In this document: positions 25,636-35,581 of the stretch, piece after piece
How the letters are laid out: every line of letters starts with the position of its first letter
How positions within the stretch are numbered: the stretch's first letter is position 1
Assembly (NCBI RefSeq): GCF_001424165.1
Contig: NZ_LMOJ01000001.1
Span: 771,194 to 835,193, forward strand
From: Massilia sp. Leaf139
GTDB taxonomy: Bacteria; Pseudomonadota; Gammaproteobacteria; Burkholderiales; Burkholderiaceae_D
Direction: 5' to 3'
Length of the DNA: 64,000 nucleotides
Translations under genes and position numbers: made by a program
The notes under the pieces: generated by a model
What the model was told of the DNA's origin: nothing
The model's database searches: none
Seen by the model: the letters and a program-made list of their open reading frames with translations, nothing else

Positions 25636-26049
25636 ATGAAAACGCAGGCTGGCTTCACGCTCATCGAACTCATGATCACGGTCGTCATCGTCGGCATCCT
25701 CTCTGCGATCGCCGTGCCGACCTACGGCAGCTACATCCTGCGCACGCGCCTGACCGACGCCTATTCCGGCCTGGCGGGCGTGCAGCCGGCGGCCGAACAG
25801 CACTGGGCCAACACGAACACCTACACCGGCTTCGCCAACATGCCGGCCAATACCGAGAACTTCACCTTCTCCCTGGCCGACGCCAACGACAGCACCTACA
25901 CGGTCACCGCCACTGGCAAGAATGCGGCGGCCGGTTTCGTCTTCACGATCGACCAGAACGGCTCGCGCGCCACGACCGGCGTGCCGAGCGGCTGGACGAC
26001 CAGCACCAGCTGCTGGGTGCGCGACAAGGGCGGCAAGTGCAGCGGGTGA
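25636..26049 (+). CDS. pilE: Type IV pilin PilE-like minor pilin
   Basis: The 137-aa prepilin opens MKTQAGFTLIELMITVVIVGILSAIAVP: a short leader, cleavage after Gly6, Phe at +1 and Glu at +5, then the hydrophobic assembly helix. The C-terminal part holds a Cys near the end and another at CSG, consistent with the D-loop disulfide. PilE is a minor pilin of the type IVa pilus in Pseudomonas-like systems. It begins a cluster with FimT/GspH-like, PilV, PilW, PilX and PilY1 genes, here placed first rather than last as in Pseudomonas. The start at 25636 is fixed by the leader length. Confidence 0.85.
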   Translation: MKTQAGFTLIELMITVVIVGILSAIAVPTYGSYILRTRLTDAYSGLAGVQPAAEQHWANTNTYTGFANMPANTENFTFSLADANDSTYTVTATGKNAAAGFVFTIDQNGSRATTGVPSGWTTSTSCWVRDKGGKCSG

Positions 26050-26057
26050 CGCACGCG

Positions 26058-26678
26058 ATGCGCCGCGCCGCACGCGGCTTCAGCCTGATCGAGGCGATGG
26101 TCGCGCTCGCGATCCTGGGCATCGTGCTCTCGATCGGCATGCCGCGCATGAGCGCCTGGCTGTATGCCAGCAAGGTCGCCGGCGCCGGCCAGTTCTATGC
26201 CGAAGGCTTCGCCATGGCGCGCAACCAGGCGCTGACCCAGAACGGCACCAGCCGCCTCGTGCTGAGCACGAACCCGACTAACGGCCAGTTCGACTGGCGC
26301 ATCGACATCTGCTTCCCGCGTTCGGACGAGCCTTGCGACGAGGGCAGCGCCAACTGGTCGACGACGACCACGGCCGCCACGCGCGACCCGAAAGGCGTGA
26401 GCGGCTTCAAGTCGCTGCTGCGGCGCGCCGACGCGCTGCCGCCGGTGGCCGAACTGGCGCCGACGGCCGGGCCGGACGATGCACGCTCCGTGTATTTCAC
26501 GCCGCTTGGCTGGGTCGACCCGGCCATGAATCCGCGCCTCGAGCGCATCGGCCTGGCGCCGGCCGGCAAGCACGCCAAGGACGCGGCCGAGACGGCCGTC
26601 GTGCTGACCCTGGCCGGCAATGCCATCCGCTGCAAGCCGCAGGTCGCCAGCAGCGATCCCCACAGGTGCCCGCCATGA
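26058..26678 (+). CDS. GspH/FimT (FimU)-type minor pseudopilin
   Basis: The 206-aa product opens MRRAARGFSLIEAMVALAILGIVLSIGMP, with prepilin cleavage after Gly7 and Glu at +5. A GspH-like C-terminal domain follows (AEGFAMARNQALTQNGTSRLVLS). It belongs to the set of minor pilins that prime type IV pilus assembly. The ATG at 26058 is 8 bases after pilE; a GTG at 26046 overlapping the pilE stop would add four residues and cannot be excluded. The stop overlaps the next start (ATGA at 26675). Confidence 0.85.
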   Translation: MRRAARGFSLIEAMVALAILGIVLSIGMPRMSAWLYASKVAGAGQFYAEGFAMARNQALTQNGTSRLVLSTNPTNGQFDWRIDICFPRSDEPCDEGSANWSTTTTAATRDPKGVSGFKSLLRRADALPPVAELAPTAGPDDARSVYFTPLGWVDPAMNPRLERIGLAPAGKHAKDAAETAVVLTLAGNAIRCKPQVASSDPHRCPP

Positions 26679-27103
26679 AATCGATCCGCATGTCCAGTCT
26701 CAAGCGCCGCCAGGGCGGCGTCGCGCTGCTCGAAGCGCTGATCGCGGCCGTGCTGCTGGCCATCGGCCTGCTCGGCACCATCGGCCTGCAGGCGCGGGCC
26801 TACTCGGCGCTGTCGGAAGCCGGCATGCGCGCCGAAGCGACCATCGCCGCCGAACGCCTGCTGGGCGTGATGGCTGCCGATCCGGGCAGCCTGACCTCGT
26901 ATGCGCTGGCTGCCGGCGGCACGCCCGGCGCGCGCCTGGCGCCTTGGTATGGCGCGACCCGCAAGAACATCCCCGGCGCGCAGGTGGTGGTGACGGTCGC
27001 CGCGGGCGGCGTCAACGCGCCGTCGAACGTGACGATCGCCATAAGCTGGCAGCGCAAGGCGGGCGACGCGAAGAACACGCACACCCTGCGTGCCTGGATC
27101 TAG
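26675..27103 (+). CDS. pilV: Type IV pilus minor pilin PilV
   Basis: The 142-aa product has the leader MKSIRMSSLKRRQGG followed by VALLEALIAAVLLAIGLLGTIGLQ, with Glu at +5 of the mature pilin. The LLEALIAxxxLxIGLLG pattern is specific to PilV-type minor pilins. PilV, PilW, PilX and the GspH-like protein form the pilus tip complex that carries PilY1. Its ATG overlaps the preceding stop, so it is translationally coupled. Confidence 0.88.
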   Translation: MKSIRMSSLKRRQGGVALLEALIAAVLLAIGLLGTIGLQARAYSALSEAGMRAEATIAAERLLGVMAADPGSLTSYALAAGGTPGARLAPWYGATRKNIPGAQVVVTVAAGGVNAPSNVTIAISWQRKAGDAKNTHTLRAWI

Positions 27104-27116
27104 GAGAGGAAAGGGC

Positions 27117-28274
27117 ATGCGAATGACACGAATGCACGCGCGCGGCTTCTCGGTGGTCGAGCTGCTGGTCAGCGTGGCCATCGGCCTGCTGGCGCTGATC
27201 TTCGCCACGCGCCTGATCACGGGTTCGGAGTCGAGCAAGCAGTCGGCGCTGGGCGGCTCGGACTCGATGCAGAACGGGATGCTGGCGATGTTCTCGATCA
27301 GCGGCGACGCCCAGCAGGCCGGCTTCGGCCTGAACGACCCGATCCTGGTCGGCTGCAATACCCGCTTCGCCGACAACGCCGGCTACATGCTGGCCCAGGC
27401 GCCGCGCGGCGCCGGCACGGCGCGCCCGCTGGCGCCGGCCATCATCGAGTCGAACGGCAGCGCGCCCGACCTCATCTCGCTGTATTCGGGCAGCTCCCTG
27501 ACCGGCACCGGCACCCTGCGCGTGGTCACCGACTACATCGGCGGCACGCGCCTGAACACCGACCGCCAGGCCTACGGCTTCAAGGAAGGCGACGTGGTCG
27601 TGGTCGCGCCCGAGGACAGGACGGACGACTGCGCGCTGGCGCAGATCTCGCGCACGCCCGGCACCGAGACCTTCGTGATGGTCGCCGGCGGCGCCAACTT
27701 CCGCTACAACAGAGGCGAGCTGGGCACGAACTTCAAGGGCAGCAAGGCGCGCGTCTTCAACCTCGGGCCGGCCGCCTCGCTGTCGCTGCACACCTGGTCG
27801 GTGAACAACGGCTTCCTGCGCCTGCGTGCAACCGACATGGCCGGCGCCGGCGCGGCGCCGGCGACGGTGGCCGACAACATCGTCTCGATCAAGGCCCAAT
27901 ATGGCTTCGATACGCGCACGGGCAGCGCGTTTGCGAACCGCACCGGCCTGCGCGTGGGCAGCTGGTCGCCGACGATGATCGACGCCGATGCCGACGGCGT
28001 GACCGGCAGCGCCGGCGACTACGAACATATCGCGGCCCTGCGCATCGCCGTGGTCGCGCGCAGCAAGACGCGCGAGCGTCCCGCCGCGGGCCGAACCTGC
28101 ACCAGCACCGCGAGCCGGCCGACCGTGTTCGCCAGCGCCGAGCCCGCGGGCGTGGCGCCGGTATCGATGGCCGTCGATGTCGCCGTCGCCAACGACAGCA
28201 CCGACTGGCGCTGCTACCGCTACCGCGTCTTCGAAACCGTGGTCGCGCTGCGCAACGCGGACTGGAAGCCATGA
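27117..28274 (+). CDS. pilW: Type IV pilus minor pilin PilW
   Basis: The 385-aa product opens MRMTRMHARGFSVVELLVSVAIGLLALIFATRLI, a class III prepilin leader with Gly/Phe cleavage and Glu at +5, and continues with a large variable domain containing several Cys residues (VGCNTRFADNAG, DDCALAQ, GRTCTSTAS). PilW is a large minor pilin of the tip complex. GAGAGGAAAGGG precedes the ATG at 27117; an in-frame ATG lies at 27129. The stop overlaps the pilX start (ATGA, 28271-28274). Confidence 0.88.
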   Translation: MRMTRMHARGFSVVELLVSVAIGLLALIFATRLITGSESSKQSALGGSDSMQNGMLAMFSISGDAQQAGFGLNDPILVGCNTRFADNAGYMLAQAPRGAGTARPLAPAIIESNGSAPDLISLYSGSSLTGTGTLRVVTDYIGGTRLNTDRQAYGFKEGDVVVVAPEDRTDDCALAQISRTPGTETFVMVAGGANFRYNRGELGTNFKGSKARVFNLGPAASLSLHTWSVNNGFLRLRATDMAGAGAAPATVADNIVSIKAQYGFDTRTGSAFANRTGLRVGSWSPTMIDADADGVTGSAGDYEHIAALRIAVVARSKTRERPAAGRTCTSTASRPTVFASAEPAGVAPVSMAVDVAVANDSTDWRCYRYRVFETVVALRNADWKP

Positions 28275-28870
28275 TGAAGCCCATGATGAAACCACCTGTT
28301 CGCTCCGAGGCGGGCATCGCGCTGCCGGTGATGCTGATCATCCTGGCGGTGATGCTGGTCTCGAGCATCTACCTGCTCAAGTCGAGCAACACGACGACCC
28401 TGACGGCCTCGAACCTGGCCTACGATTCGGCCCAGAGCCGCGCCGTGGACTACGGCCTGCACCAGGGTTACCAGTGGCTGCGCGCGACCTCGCTGTCGAA
28501 GAAGGCACTGCTCGACACCAACGTCGGAACCGGCGGCTACAACGCCAGCTACGATACGACCCTGAGCGTGCGCGCGCCCGGCTTCTGGGCCGGTTCGCGC
28601 ATCGTCACGGTGGCTAACCAGCGCGTCGAATACGTCATCCACCGCATGTGCGACCGGCCGCTGCCCTACAACGACAAGAACAACTCCTGCGTCCAGACCA
28701 GCGACAACCCGTCCGCCAAGGGCGCGCCGCTGGCGCTGGGCGCGAGCATGGCGATCACGACGGCGCGCTATGCGGACGTGCCGCGCGTGCACTACCTGAT
28801 CACCGCGCGCATGAACGGCGCGCGCGGCGGCAACGTCGTCAACCAGATGGTGGTGCTGATCGGCGGCTGA
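28271..28870 (+). CDS. pilX: Type IV pilus minor pilin PilX
   Basis: The 199-aa product has an N-terminal leader ending SEAG then IALPVMLIILAVMLVSSIYLLKSS, a pilin-type hydrophobic helix. The +5 residue is Val rather than Glu, as in other PilX/GspK-type tip pilins that do not need the salt bridge to a neighbour below. The C-terminal part includes two Cys (RMCDRPLP, NNSCVQTS). The order between pilW and pilY1, together with translational coupling to pilW, supports the assignment. Confidence 0.85.
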   Translation: MMKPMMKPPVRSEAGIALPVMLIILAVMLVSSIYLLKSSNTTTLTASNLAYDSAQSRAVDYGLHQGYQWLRATSLSKKALLDTNVGTGGYNASYDTTLSVRAPGFWAGSRIVTVANQRVEYVIHRMCDRPLPYNDKNNSCVQTSDNPSAKGAPLALGASMAITTARYADVPRVHYLITARMNGARGGNVVNQMVVLIGG

Positions 28871-28925
28871 CGCCGCCGTGCACCGAACCGGGCCCCAGGC
28901 CCGAGGCCCACGAAACGGAAACAGC

Positions 28926-31900
28926 ATGAATCGTCTTCTTTCCCTGTTTGTCCCGCTGCTGCTGGTGCTCCTGTCACCGCTCGCCCATGCGGCGCCGACC
29001 GGCATCTCCCAGCTGCCGCTGCTGAACATCACCGGCTCCGGCACCGTCAAGCCGAACCTGATGCTCCTCTACGATAACTCGGGCTCGATGACGAGCACCT
29101 TCACGCCCGACTACGTGGACGATACCAGCACCTGCCGCTCGCGCGCGACGATGGCCGGGGGCACCCGCAGCTGCCGCATCGGCGACCCGCCATTCGCCGC
29201 CGCCGACTTCAACAAGCAGTACTACAACCCGAAGGTGCGCTACCTGCCGCCGGTGACGAGCGCCGGCGTGCCCTTCGAATCGATGACGCGCGCCTATACC
29301 ACCGGCTGGACGGCGGTCACGACCGACGCCTTCAACGTCGACAACACCGACCTGCTGGGTAACAACGTCGACAAGACCAACCTGGTGACGGGCTTTCCCG
29401 ACCTGCGCTGGTGCGACGCCAACGGCAGCTGCGGCTACAACACCAGCGGCTACGCCTATCCGAACGACGTGCGCACCACGGCGCAGAGCTTCACCGCCAA
29501 CCCTTACTACTACACGATCAACGTCGCCGAGTATTGCACCGATTCGACCCTGACCAATTGCCGCGTCACGGCCGTGAATGCCCCGGCCCCGGCAGGTTAC
29601 CCGGAACCGGCGCGCGTGCGCTGGTGCGACAGCCGCGCGCTGACCAACTGCCAGGCCAAGTACGTCGGCAACTTCAAGTATCCGCGCTTCTCCGACCCGA
29701 ACCGTAATCCCGACTGGTACGGCACCATCGCGATCGGCGCTTCCGGCTACGCCACGTCGATGCGCATCGACAGCGTCTCCGTGGTCGAGCCGAACGGCAC
29801 CTTCACCTTGACCAATGCCGCCGTCACCGCCAGCAGCGGCACCAATACCGCAACCAAGCAGGCTGCCGTCGCCAACGCGCTGGCCGCGTCCATCATCGCC
29901 AGGACAGGCCTGGCCGCACAGTACACGGCCTGCGTGCGCACGCCGAGCGTCAGCGGCGTGCCGGCCTGCTCGAGCTTCGGCATCACCCTCGACAGCAACA
30001 GCGTGGTGGCGGTCGTGCCGATCAGCTGCCCGGCCAACACCACCAGCAAGGCGGTCGGCCCCTGCACCCTGGTCACCGACGGCAGCCGCGCCGGACGCGA
30101 CCTGGTCGTCAACTCGGGCAGCTCGGTGACGGCGCTGCTGACCGTGGGTGGCAGCACCAATCCCAGCAAGACCCAGGTGCTCGGCGGCCTGAGTTTCGGC
30201 GGCGTGCAGCTGTTCTCGAGCAGCCTCAGTTTCTCGCGCGGCGTGAACGCCAGCGCGGTGGCGACGGCGATCAAGAACAAGATCGGTACCGGCGGCAGCA
30301 TCAAGGCCTACACCGGCGGTAACAGTGTGTCGCCGCTGTGCGCGGCCGCCGCCAGCAATGTCGTCTGCCTGGTCACAACCTCGCTCGATGCCGATGGCGA
30401 CAACATCGCGCTCGGTTCGCTCTCGAACAATTCGGCCAGCGGCACGACCTATCTGAGTTTCGGCGCCAGCACCGGCATGACCGACGGCGTGCCCACCGGC
30501 GTGACGCCGCTCGGCGCCTCCGTGTTCGTGCGCACCGACATCGTGTCGACCCGCACCAGCTATCCGAAGGTGGCTGCGCGCACCGACTGCGCGGGCGCCG
30601 CCTGCACCTACGACGAGGAGATGACCAACTTCGCCAACTGGTACGCGTATTACAAGACGCGCAACCAGATGATGAAGACGGCCGTCGGCCAGGCCTTCCA
30701 GCCGATCGGCGACAACTACAACGTCGGCATCGTGGCGCTGTCGGTGGCCGCAGCCGAGGGCACGATGAAGGCGCCCAAACCCTTCACCGGCTCGACCCGC
30801 ACCGCCTGGTACAGCGCCCTGTATGGCATGTCGCCGAGCGGCTCGACCCCGATCCGCCAGGCGCTGCATGCGATCGGCAAGATGTATGCGAACCGTTCGC
30901 CCTATAACTACTCGGCCGGCAACGAGGTGATCCAGTTCCCGTGCCAGCAGAATTTCACCTTCGTCACCACCGACGGCTACTGGAACGGCGCCGCCGCCGC
31001 CGATGTCGTCAACAACGACAACGTCGAGAGCACGGCCCGCTTCTGCGCGCGCGGCACCGGCTGCGTCGACCCGCGCGCCCAGGTCGGCAACTCGCTGGCC
31101 GACATCGCCCTGTACTGGTACAACGGCGGCTCGAACGACACGGTGACTTCGCTGCGCCCCTCGCTCGAGAACTGGAACGACCCGGACGGCCTGGTGGCCG
31201 CGGCCGCCGGCGAAAACACGCGCCTGCACATGAACACCTACACGCTCGGCCTGGGCGTGGACGGCCTCATGACCTACGACCCGAAATACGACACGGCGCC
31301 GAGACCCGGCAGCGACTTCTACAAGCTGATCACCGGCGCCAGCGGCTGCCCGTGGAACGGCGGCGGCACCTATGTCTGGCCGAACCCAAGCACCGAGGAC
31401 AATTCGGGCGGCGCCACCTACCAGTCGCGCGTCGACGACCTCTGGCATGCGGCCATCAACGGCCACGGCAAGTATTTCAGCGCCTCCGAACCGCTGCAGG
31501 TGATCGAAGGCCTGCGCGCGGCGCTCTCCAACATCGAGATCCGCATCGGCGCCGCCGCCGCGGCGGCCACCTCGACGCCGAACATCTCGCAAGCCGACAA
31601 CGACATCTTCGCCGCCACCTTCACCACCGTGCGCTGGTACGGCGAGCTGCAGGGCAAGAAGATCGACATCGTCACCGGCGCGGTGCTGCCGAAGGCGACC
31701 TGGAGTTCCTCCGACACCGTCGGCCTGAAGGTCGACGCAGCCGGCGACACGCGCCGCATCCTGATGCTCGACGTCGAGGACGGCGGTCTGAAGGACTTCA
31801 GCTACACGGCCATGAGCACCCTCGAGCGCAGCTGGTTCGACAACAAGTGCAGCTCGCTGTCGCAATGCGCGACCCTGAGCACGGCCGAGCGCAAGATCGT

Positions 31901-33539
31901 CGACAGCGGCGCCAACATCGTCAACTGGCTGCGCGGCCAGCAGCAGCACGCCAACGACGTCCTGCTGCGCGCCTATACCAAGACCGGCCATATCCCGGCC
32001 GGCGCCGCGGGGCCGCTGCCGATCGTATTGGGCGATATCGCCTCGTCAAAGCCGGCCTACCAGCGCGATCCGCGTAAGCTCTACACCGACCAGCCGTACG
32101 CCGACTTCAAGGAAGAGCACACCGACCGCCAGCCGACCGTGTTCGTCGGCGCCAATGACGGCATGCTGCACGCCTTTAACGCCGCGACGGGCGAGGAGAT
32201 GTGGGCCTATGCGCCGCGCATCACGATGAAGAAGCTGTACGCCCAGGCCAGCACCACCTATTCGACCAGCCACCAGTTCACGGTCGACGGCTCGCCCGAA
32301 GTGGCGGACGTGAAAATCGGCGGCCAGTGGCGCTCGGTGCTGGTGGCCGGCCTGAACGCGGGCGGGCGCGGCTACTACGCGCTCGACGTCACCGACCCGG
32401 AGAACCCGTCCGCGCTGTGGGAACTGTGCGCCGACGCCACCGTCTGCAGCGGCGACAACCTCGACGCCGACATCGGCCTCACCTTCGGCAGCGCCCAGAT
32501 CGGCACCTGGAAGGATGGCGCCGGCGTCGAGCGCTGGGTCGCCTTCGTAAGCTCGGGCTATAACAACGTGCCGGGCACGGACGGCGTCGCCGGCGGCAGC
32601 GGCAAGGGCTTTCTGTACGTGGTCGACATCGCCAGCGGCCGGGTGCTCTCGAAACTGGGCACCGGTTCGGGCGACACCACCACGCCCTCGGGCTTCGCAC
32701 GCATCACGGCGATCTCGAACAATCCGCATACCGATCCGCTGGTGACCTATGTCTACGGCGGCGACAACCTCGGCCAGATGTGGCGCTTCGACTTCACGGC
32801 GCAAGGCTCGCCGAAGCTGGTCAAGATGGGCGACGCCGGCGTCAAGCAGCCGATCACGACCCGCCCCGACGTGACCATGTGCCAGGTCAGCGGCGTGGCC
32901 GCGGACGGCACCGAGACCAGCACGCTGCACCGCGTGGTCGCCTTCGGCACCGGACGCCTGCTCGACCTGCCGGACGTCGGCAACACCGACGTGCAGAGCA
33001 CCTATGTGCTGAAGGACACCGGCCTGCCGATCAGCGCGGCCCAGTGGCGCGGCGCCTCGAACATGGCCAAGCAGAGCCTGGCGAAAGTGCAGGGCACCAG
33101 CACCGCCTACACGATCAACGGCGTGCCGATCGACCTCAACACCCAGCAGGGCTGGTACGTCGACTTCAACCTGAACGCCGGCGAGCGCGTCAACCTCGAT
33201 CCGCAGATCATCTACGGCAGCCTGAACGTGGTGACGAACACGCCGAGCTCCTCGTCGAGCTGCAAGGTGGGCGGTACCAGCAATGCCTACCAGGTGAACA
33301 TCTGCACCGGCGAGCCGCTGACCTCGATCACGGTCGACGGCACCAGCGGCCCGGTCATGATCGCCGGCCAGACCCTGTCGAATTCGGCGGCCGCCGTCGG
33401 CGACACCTTCATCACCCTCCCGAAGGGCAACGCGCGCCGGGTGACCACCTACGCCGACGGCACCGTGGGCGACTCGGCCGTGCACGCGGCCATCTCGGCG
33501 CCGGCCAAGCGCGGCGGCTGGCGCCGCGTGCGCGAATAA
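28926..33539 (+). CDS. pilY1: Type IV pilus tip adhesin/assembly factor PilY1
   Basis: The 1537-aa secreted protein has signal peptide [24 protein letters not shown]. The N-terminal part contains [11 protein letters not shown], a DxSxS metal-ion-dependent adhesion site as in von Willebrand A domains. A long insert (about residues 270-560) is rich in Ser, Thr, Ala and Gly, with [10 protein letters not shown] as a possible calcium loop. The C-terminal half is a PilC/PilY1 beta-propeller (about 1040-1400: [24 protein letters not shown] and [16 protein letters not shown]). It sits at the pilus tip for adhesion, twitching and surface sensing. Most Cys residues are in the N-terminal half. Confidence 0.92.
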   Translation: MNRLLSLFVPLLLVLLSPLAHAAPTGISQLPLLNITGSGTVKPNLMLLYDNSGSMTSTFTPDYVDDTSTCRSRATMAGGTRSCRIGDPPFAAADFNKQYYNPKVRYLPPVTSAGVPFESMTRAYTTGWTAVTTDAFNVDNTDLLGNNVDKTNLVTGFPDLRWCDANGSCGYNTSGYAYPNDVRTTAQSFTANPYYYTINVAEYCTDSTLTNCRVTAVNAPAPAGYPEPARVRWCDSRALTNCQAKYVGNFKYPRFSDPNRNPDWYGTIAIGASGYATSMRIDSVSVVEPNGTFTLTNAAVTASSGTNTATKQAAVANALAASIIARTGLAAQYTACVRTPSVSGVPACSSFGITLDSNSVVAVVPISCPANTTSKAVGPCTLVTDGSRAGRDLVVNSGSSVTALLTVGGSTNPSKTQVLGGLSFGGVQLFSSSLSFSRGVNASAVATAIKNKIGTGGSIKAYTGGNSVSPLCAAAASNVVCLVTTSLDADGDNIALGSLSNNSASGTTYLSFGASTGMTDGVPTGVTPLGASVFVRTDIVSTRTSYPKVAARTDCAGAACTYDEEMTNFANWYAYYKTRNQMMKTAVGQAFQPIGDNYNVGIVALSVAAAEGTMKAPKPFTGSTRTAWYSALYGMSPSGSTPIRQALHAIGKMYANRSPYNYSAGNEVIQFPCQQNFTFVTTDGYWNGAAAADVVNNDNVESTARFCARGTGCVDPRAQVGNSLADIALYWYNGGSNDTVTSLRPSLENWNDPDGLVAAAAGENTRLHMNTYTLGLGVDGLMTYDPKYDTAPRPGSDFYKLITGASGCPWNGGGTYVWPNPSTEDNSGGATYQSRVDDLWHAAINGHGKYFSASEPLQVIEGLRAALSNIEIRIGAAAAAATSTPNISQADNDIFAATFTTVRWYGELQGKKIDIVTGAVLPKATWSSSDTVGLKVDAAGDTRRILMLDVEDGGLKDFSYTAMSTLERSWFDNKCSSLSQCATLSTAERKIVDSGANIVNWLRGQQQHANDVLLRAYTKTGHIPAGAAGPLPIVLGDIASSKPAYQRDPRKLYTDQPYADFKEEHTDRQPTVFVGANDGMLHAFNAATGEEMWAYAPRITMKKLYAQASTTYSTSHQFTVDGSPEVADVKIGGQWRSVLVAGLNAGGRGYYALDVTDPENPSALWELCADATVCSGDNLDADIGLTFGSAQIGTWKDGAGVERWVAFVSSGYNNVPGTDGVAGGSGKGFLYVVDIASGRVLSKLGTGSGDTTTPSGFARITAISNNPHTDPLVTYVYGGDNLGQMWRFDFTAQGSPKLVKMGDAGVKQPITTRPDVTMCQVSGVAADGTETSTLHRVVAFGTGRLLDLPDVGNTDVQSTYVLKDTGLPISAAQWRGASNMAKQSLAKVQGTSTAYTINGVPIDLNTQQGWYVDFNLNAGERVNLDPQIIYGSLNVVTNTPSSSSSCKVGGTSNAYQVNICTGEPLTSITVDGTSGPVMIAGQTLSNSAAAVGDTFITLPKGNARRVTTYADGTVGDSAVHAAISAPAKRGGWRRVRE

Positions 33540-33557
33540 TCCGGGCGGACGGGATCC

Positions 33558-33600
33558 AATGCGGCCGGGCGAGGGTGGTAGCGCCCCGTCCGGCCGCATT
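33558..33600. terminator. GC-rich hairpin after pilY1
   Basis: AATGCGGCCGG (33558-33568) and CCGGCCGCATT (33590-33600) form a perfect 11-bp stem. No T-run follows, so it may be a 3' stabilising structure or factor-assisted terminator. A TAAAAT box (33643-33648) for prfC lies just downstream, with TTCACA 19 bases ahead of it. Confidence 0.5.
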
Positions 33601-33685
33601 GCGCAGCCGAGATTCAGTTCACACGAGCGGCGCCGGAATCGGTAAAATCGAGGGTTTTCTTCATCTGGGCCAATGGGGCTCGACT

Positions 33686-35365
33686 ATGTCCAACGATCCT
33701 GACATCCTCGCCAACGACGTCGCCGGCACCGAGTCCGCCGACGCCAGCGCTTCCGCCACGACCCGCGCACCCGCCGCGATCGCGCGCGAAGTAGCGCGCC
33801 GCCGCACCTTCGGCATCATTTCCCACCCCGACGCCGGTAAAACGACGTTGACCGAAAAGCTGCTCCTGTTCTCGGGCGCGATCCAGCTCGCCGGTACCGT
33901 CAAGGGCCGCAAGAGCGGTCGCCACGCGACCTCCGACTGGATGGACATCGAGAAGCAGCGCGGCATTTCGGTCGCGTCCTCGGTGATGCAGTTCGAGTTC
34001 CGCGACCACGTCATCAACCTGCTCGACACCCCCGGCCACCAGGACTTCTCGGAAGACACCTACCGCGTGCTCACCGCCGTCGACTCGGCGCTGATGGTGA
34101 TCGACGCGGCCAAGGGCGTGGAAGCGCAGACCATCAAGCTGCTCGACGTCTGCCGCATGCGCAACACGCCGATCGTCACCTTCATGAACAAGCTCGACCG
34201 CGAAACGCGCGATCCGCTCGAACTGCTGGACGAACTGGAATCGGTGCTGAAGATCGAGTGCGCGCCGGTGACCTGGCCGATCGGCATGGGCAAGAACTTC
34301 CGCGGCGTCTACCACCTCCTGAACGACACCATCATGCTGTTCAAGGCGGGCGAGGAAAAGGCCGACGGCGCCTTCGAGATCATCAAGGGCATCGACAATC
34401 CGAAGCTGGCCGAGATGTTCCCGCTCGAGATCGAGCAGCTGAAAATGGAAGTGGAACTGGTGCACGGCGCCAGCCACCCGTTCGACCTGGAGCGCTTCCT
34501 GTCGGGCGTGCAGACGCCGGTCTTCTTCGGCTCGGCCATCAACAACTTCGGCGTGCGCGAGATCCTCTCGGCCCTGGTCGACTGGGCGCCGGGCCCGCGC
34601 GAGCGCGACGCCACCGTGCGCGCCGTCGAGCCGAGCGAACCGAAGTTCACCGGCTTCGTTTTCAAGATTCAGGCGAACATGGATCCGGCCCACCGCGACC
34701 GCATCGCTTTCCTGCGCGTGTGCTCGGGGCGTTTCGAAAAGGGCATGAAGGTCAAGCACCTGCGCCTGGGCCGCGAAGTCAAATTGTCGTCGGTGGTGAC
34801 CTTCATGGCCTCCTCGCGCGAACAGGTCGAGGAAGCCTACGCGGGCGACATCATCGGCCTGCCGAACCACGGCAACATGCAGATCGGCGACAGCTTCTCG
34901 GAAGGCGAGATGCTGACCTTCACCGGCATTCCGTACTTCGCGCCGGATCTGTTCCGCACGGTGCGCATCCGCAATCCGCTGAAGATGAAGCAGCTGCACA
35001 AGGGCTTGCAGCAGCTGGGCGAAGAGGGCGCGGTGCAGGTCTTCAAGCCGGTGCTGGGCTCCGATCTGATCCTGGGCGCGGTCGGCGTGCTGCAGTTCGA
35101 AGTCGTGGCGAGCCGCCTGCTCAATGAATACGGCGTCGACGCCGTCTTCGAGAGCTCGAGCATCAGCAGCGCGCGCTGGGTGTCCTCGAGCGACAAGAAG
35201 TCGCTGGCCGACTTCGAAACCCAGCTCGGCCACAACGTGGCTTATGATGCGGCCGGCAACCTGGCCTATCTCGCGACCTCGGGCGTGAACCTGCGCCTAA
35301 CCCAGGAACGCTGGCCAAAGCTGACCTTCCACGCGACCCGCGAGCACGCGGCCAAGCTCGACTAA
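33686..35365 (+). CDS. prfC: Peptide chain release factor 3
   Basis: The 559-aa translational GTPase recycles RF1/RF2 from the ribosome. After a 35-residue Ala/Ser/Asp-rich N-terminal extension, the GTPase domain shows the P-loop SHPDAGKTT (about 46-54), the switch I region, DTPGHQDF (G3) and MNKLDRE (G4). Domain II and the C-terminal RF3-specific domain follow ([39 protein letters not shown]). Length exceeds E. coli RF3 (529) because of the N-terminal extension. It stands alone between its hairpin-flanked neighbours and ends at a strong terminator. Confidence 0.96.
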   Translation: MSNDPDILANDVAGTESADASASATTRAPAAIAREVARRRTFGIISHPDAGKTTLTEKLLLFSGAIQLAGTVKGRKSGRHATSDWMDIEKQRGISVASSVMQFEFRDHVINLLDTPGHQDFSEDTYRVLTAVDSALMVIDAAKGVEAQTIKLLDVCRMRNTPIVTFMNKLDRETRDPLELLDELESVLKIECAPVTWPIGMGKNFRGVYHLLNDTIMLFKAGEEKADGAFEIIKGIDNPKLAEMFPLEIEQLKMEVELVHGASHPFDLERFLSGVQTPVFFGSAINNFGVREILSALVDWAPGPRERDATVRAVEPSEPKFTGFVFKIQANMDPAHRDRIAFLRVCSGRFEKGMKVKHLRLGREVKLSSVVTFMASSREQVEEAYAGDIIGLPNHGNMQIGDSFSEGEMLTFTGIPYFAPDLFRTVRIRNPLKMKQLHKGLQQLGEEGAVQVFKPVLGSDLILGAVGVLQFEVVASRLLNEYGVDAVFESSSISSARWVSSSDKKSLADFETQLGHNVAYDAAGNLAYLATSGVNLRLTQERWPKLTFHATREHAAKLD

Positions 35366-35388
35366 GCAGCCTCGCTCCAACGCTGTTC

Positions 35389-35427
35389 CGGACGGATTCA
35401 CGGTTAACGTGGGTCCGTTTTTTTTTT
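35389..35427 (+). terminator. Rho-independent terminator after prfC
   Basis: CGGAC (35389-35393) pairs with GTCCG (35413-35417) with an inner CACG/CGTG pairing, followed by a run of T's to 35427. Confidence 0.8.
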
Positions 35428-35480
35428 CGCCCAGCGCCGGCGCATTCACGCGGATATCCTCAAGCCGGCATTTCATATTG

Positions 35481-35542
35481 CTATATGCTAGCAAAAAATA
35501 ATTCTCTAAAATATTTCCTTTATGCTCATCGCTGGCATATAG
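35481..35542. promoter_or_regulatory. Inverted repeat and -10 box upstream of the TonB receptor
   Basis: CTATATGCTAGCA (35481-35493) and CGCTGGCATATAG (35530-35542) are inverted copies at 11 of 13 positions, flanking a TAAAAT box (35507-35512). The stretch is notably AT-rich. The arrangement suits a regulator controlling the receptor gene. The arms do not resemble a Fur box. Confidence 0.45.
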
Positions 35543-35581
35543 TTGTTCGCACAAGACGAATAAACGATTGGAGATCAATTC

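Noticed and set aside
28974-31991. Very long minus-strand open frame (about 1,000 codons) opposite pilY1
   Set aside because: It is a GC-rich shadow of pilY1. The translation is low-complexity Arg/Ala/Gly/His-rich with no family features, while the plus strand encodes a complete PilY1.
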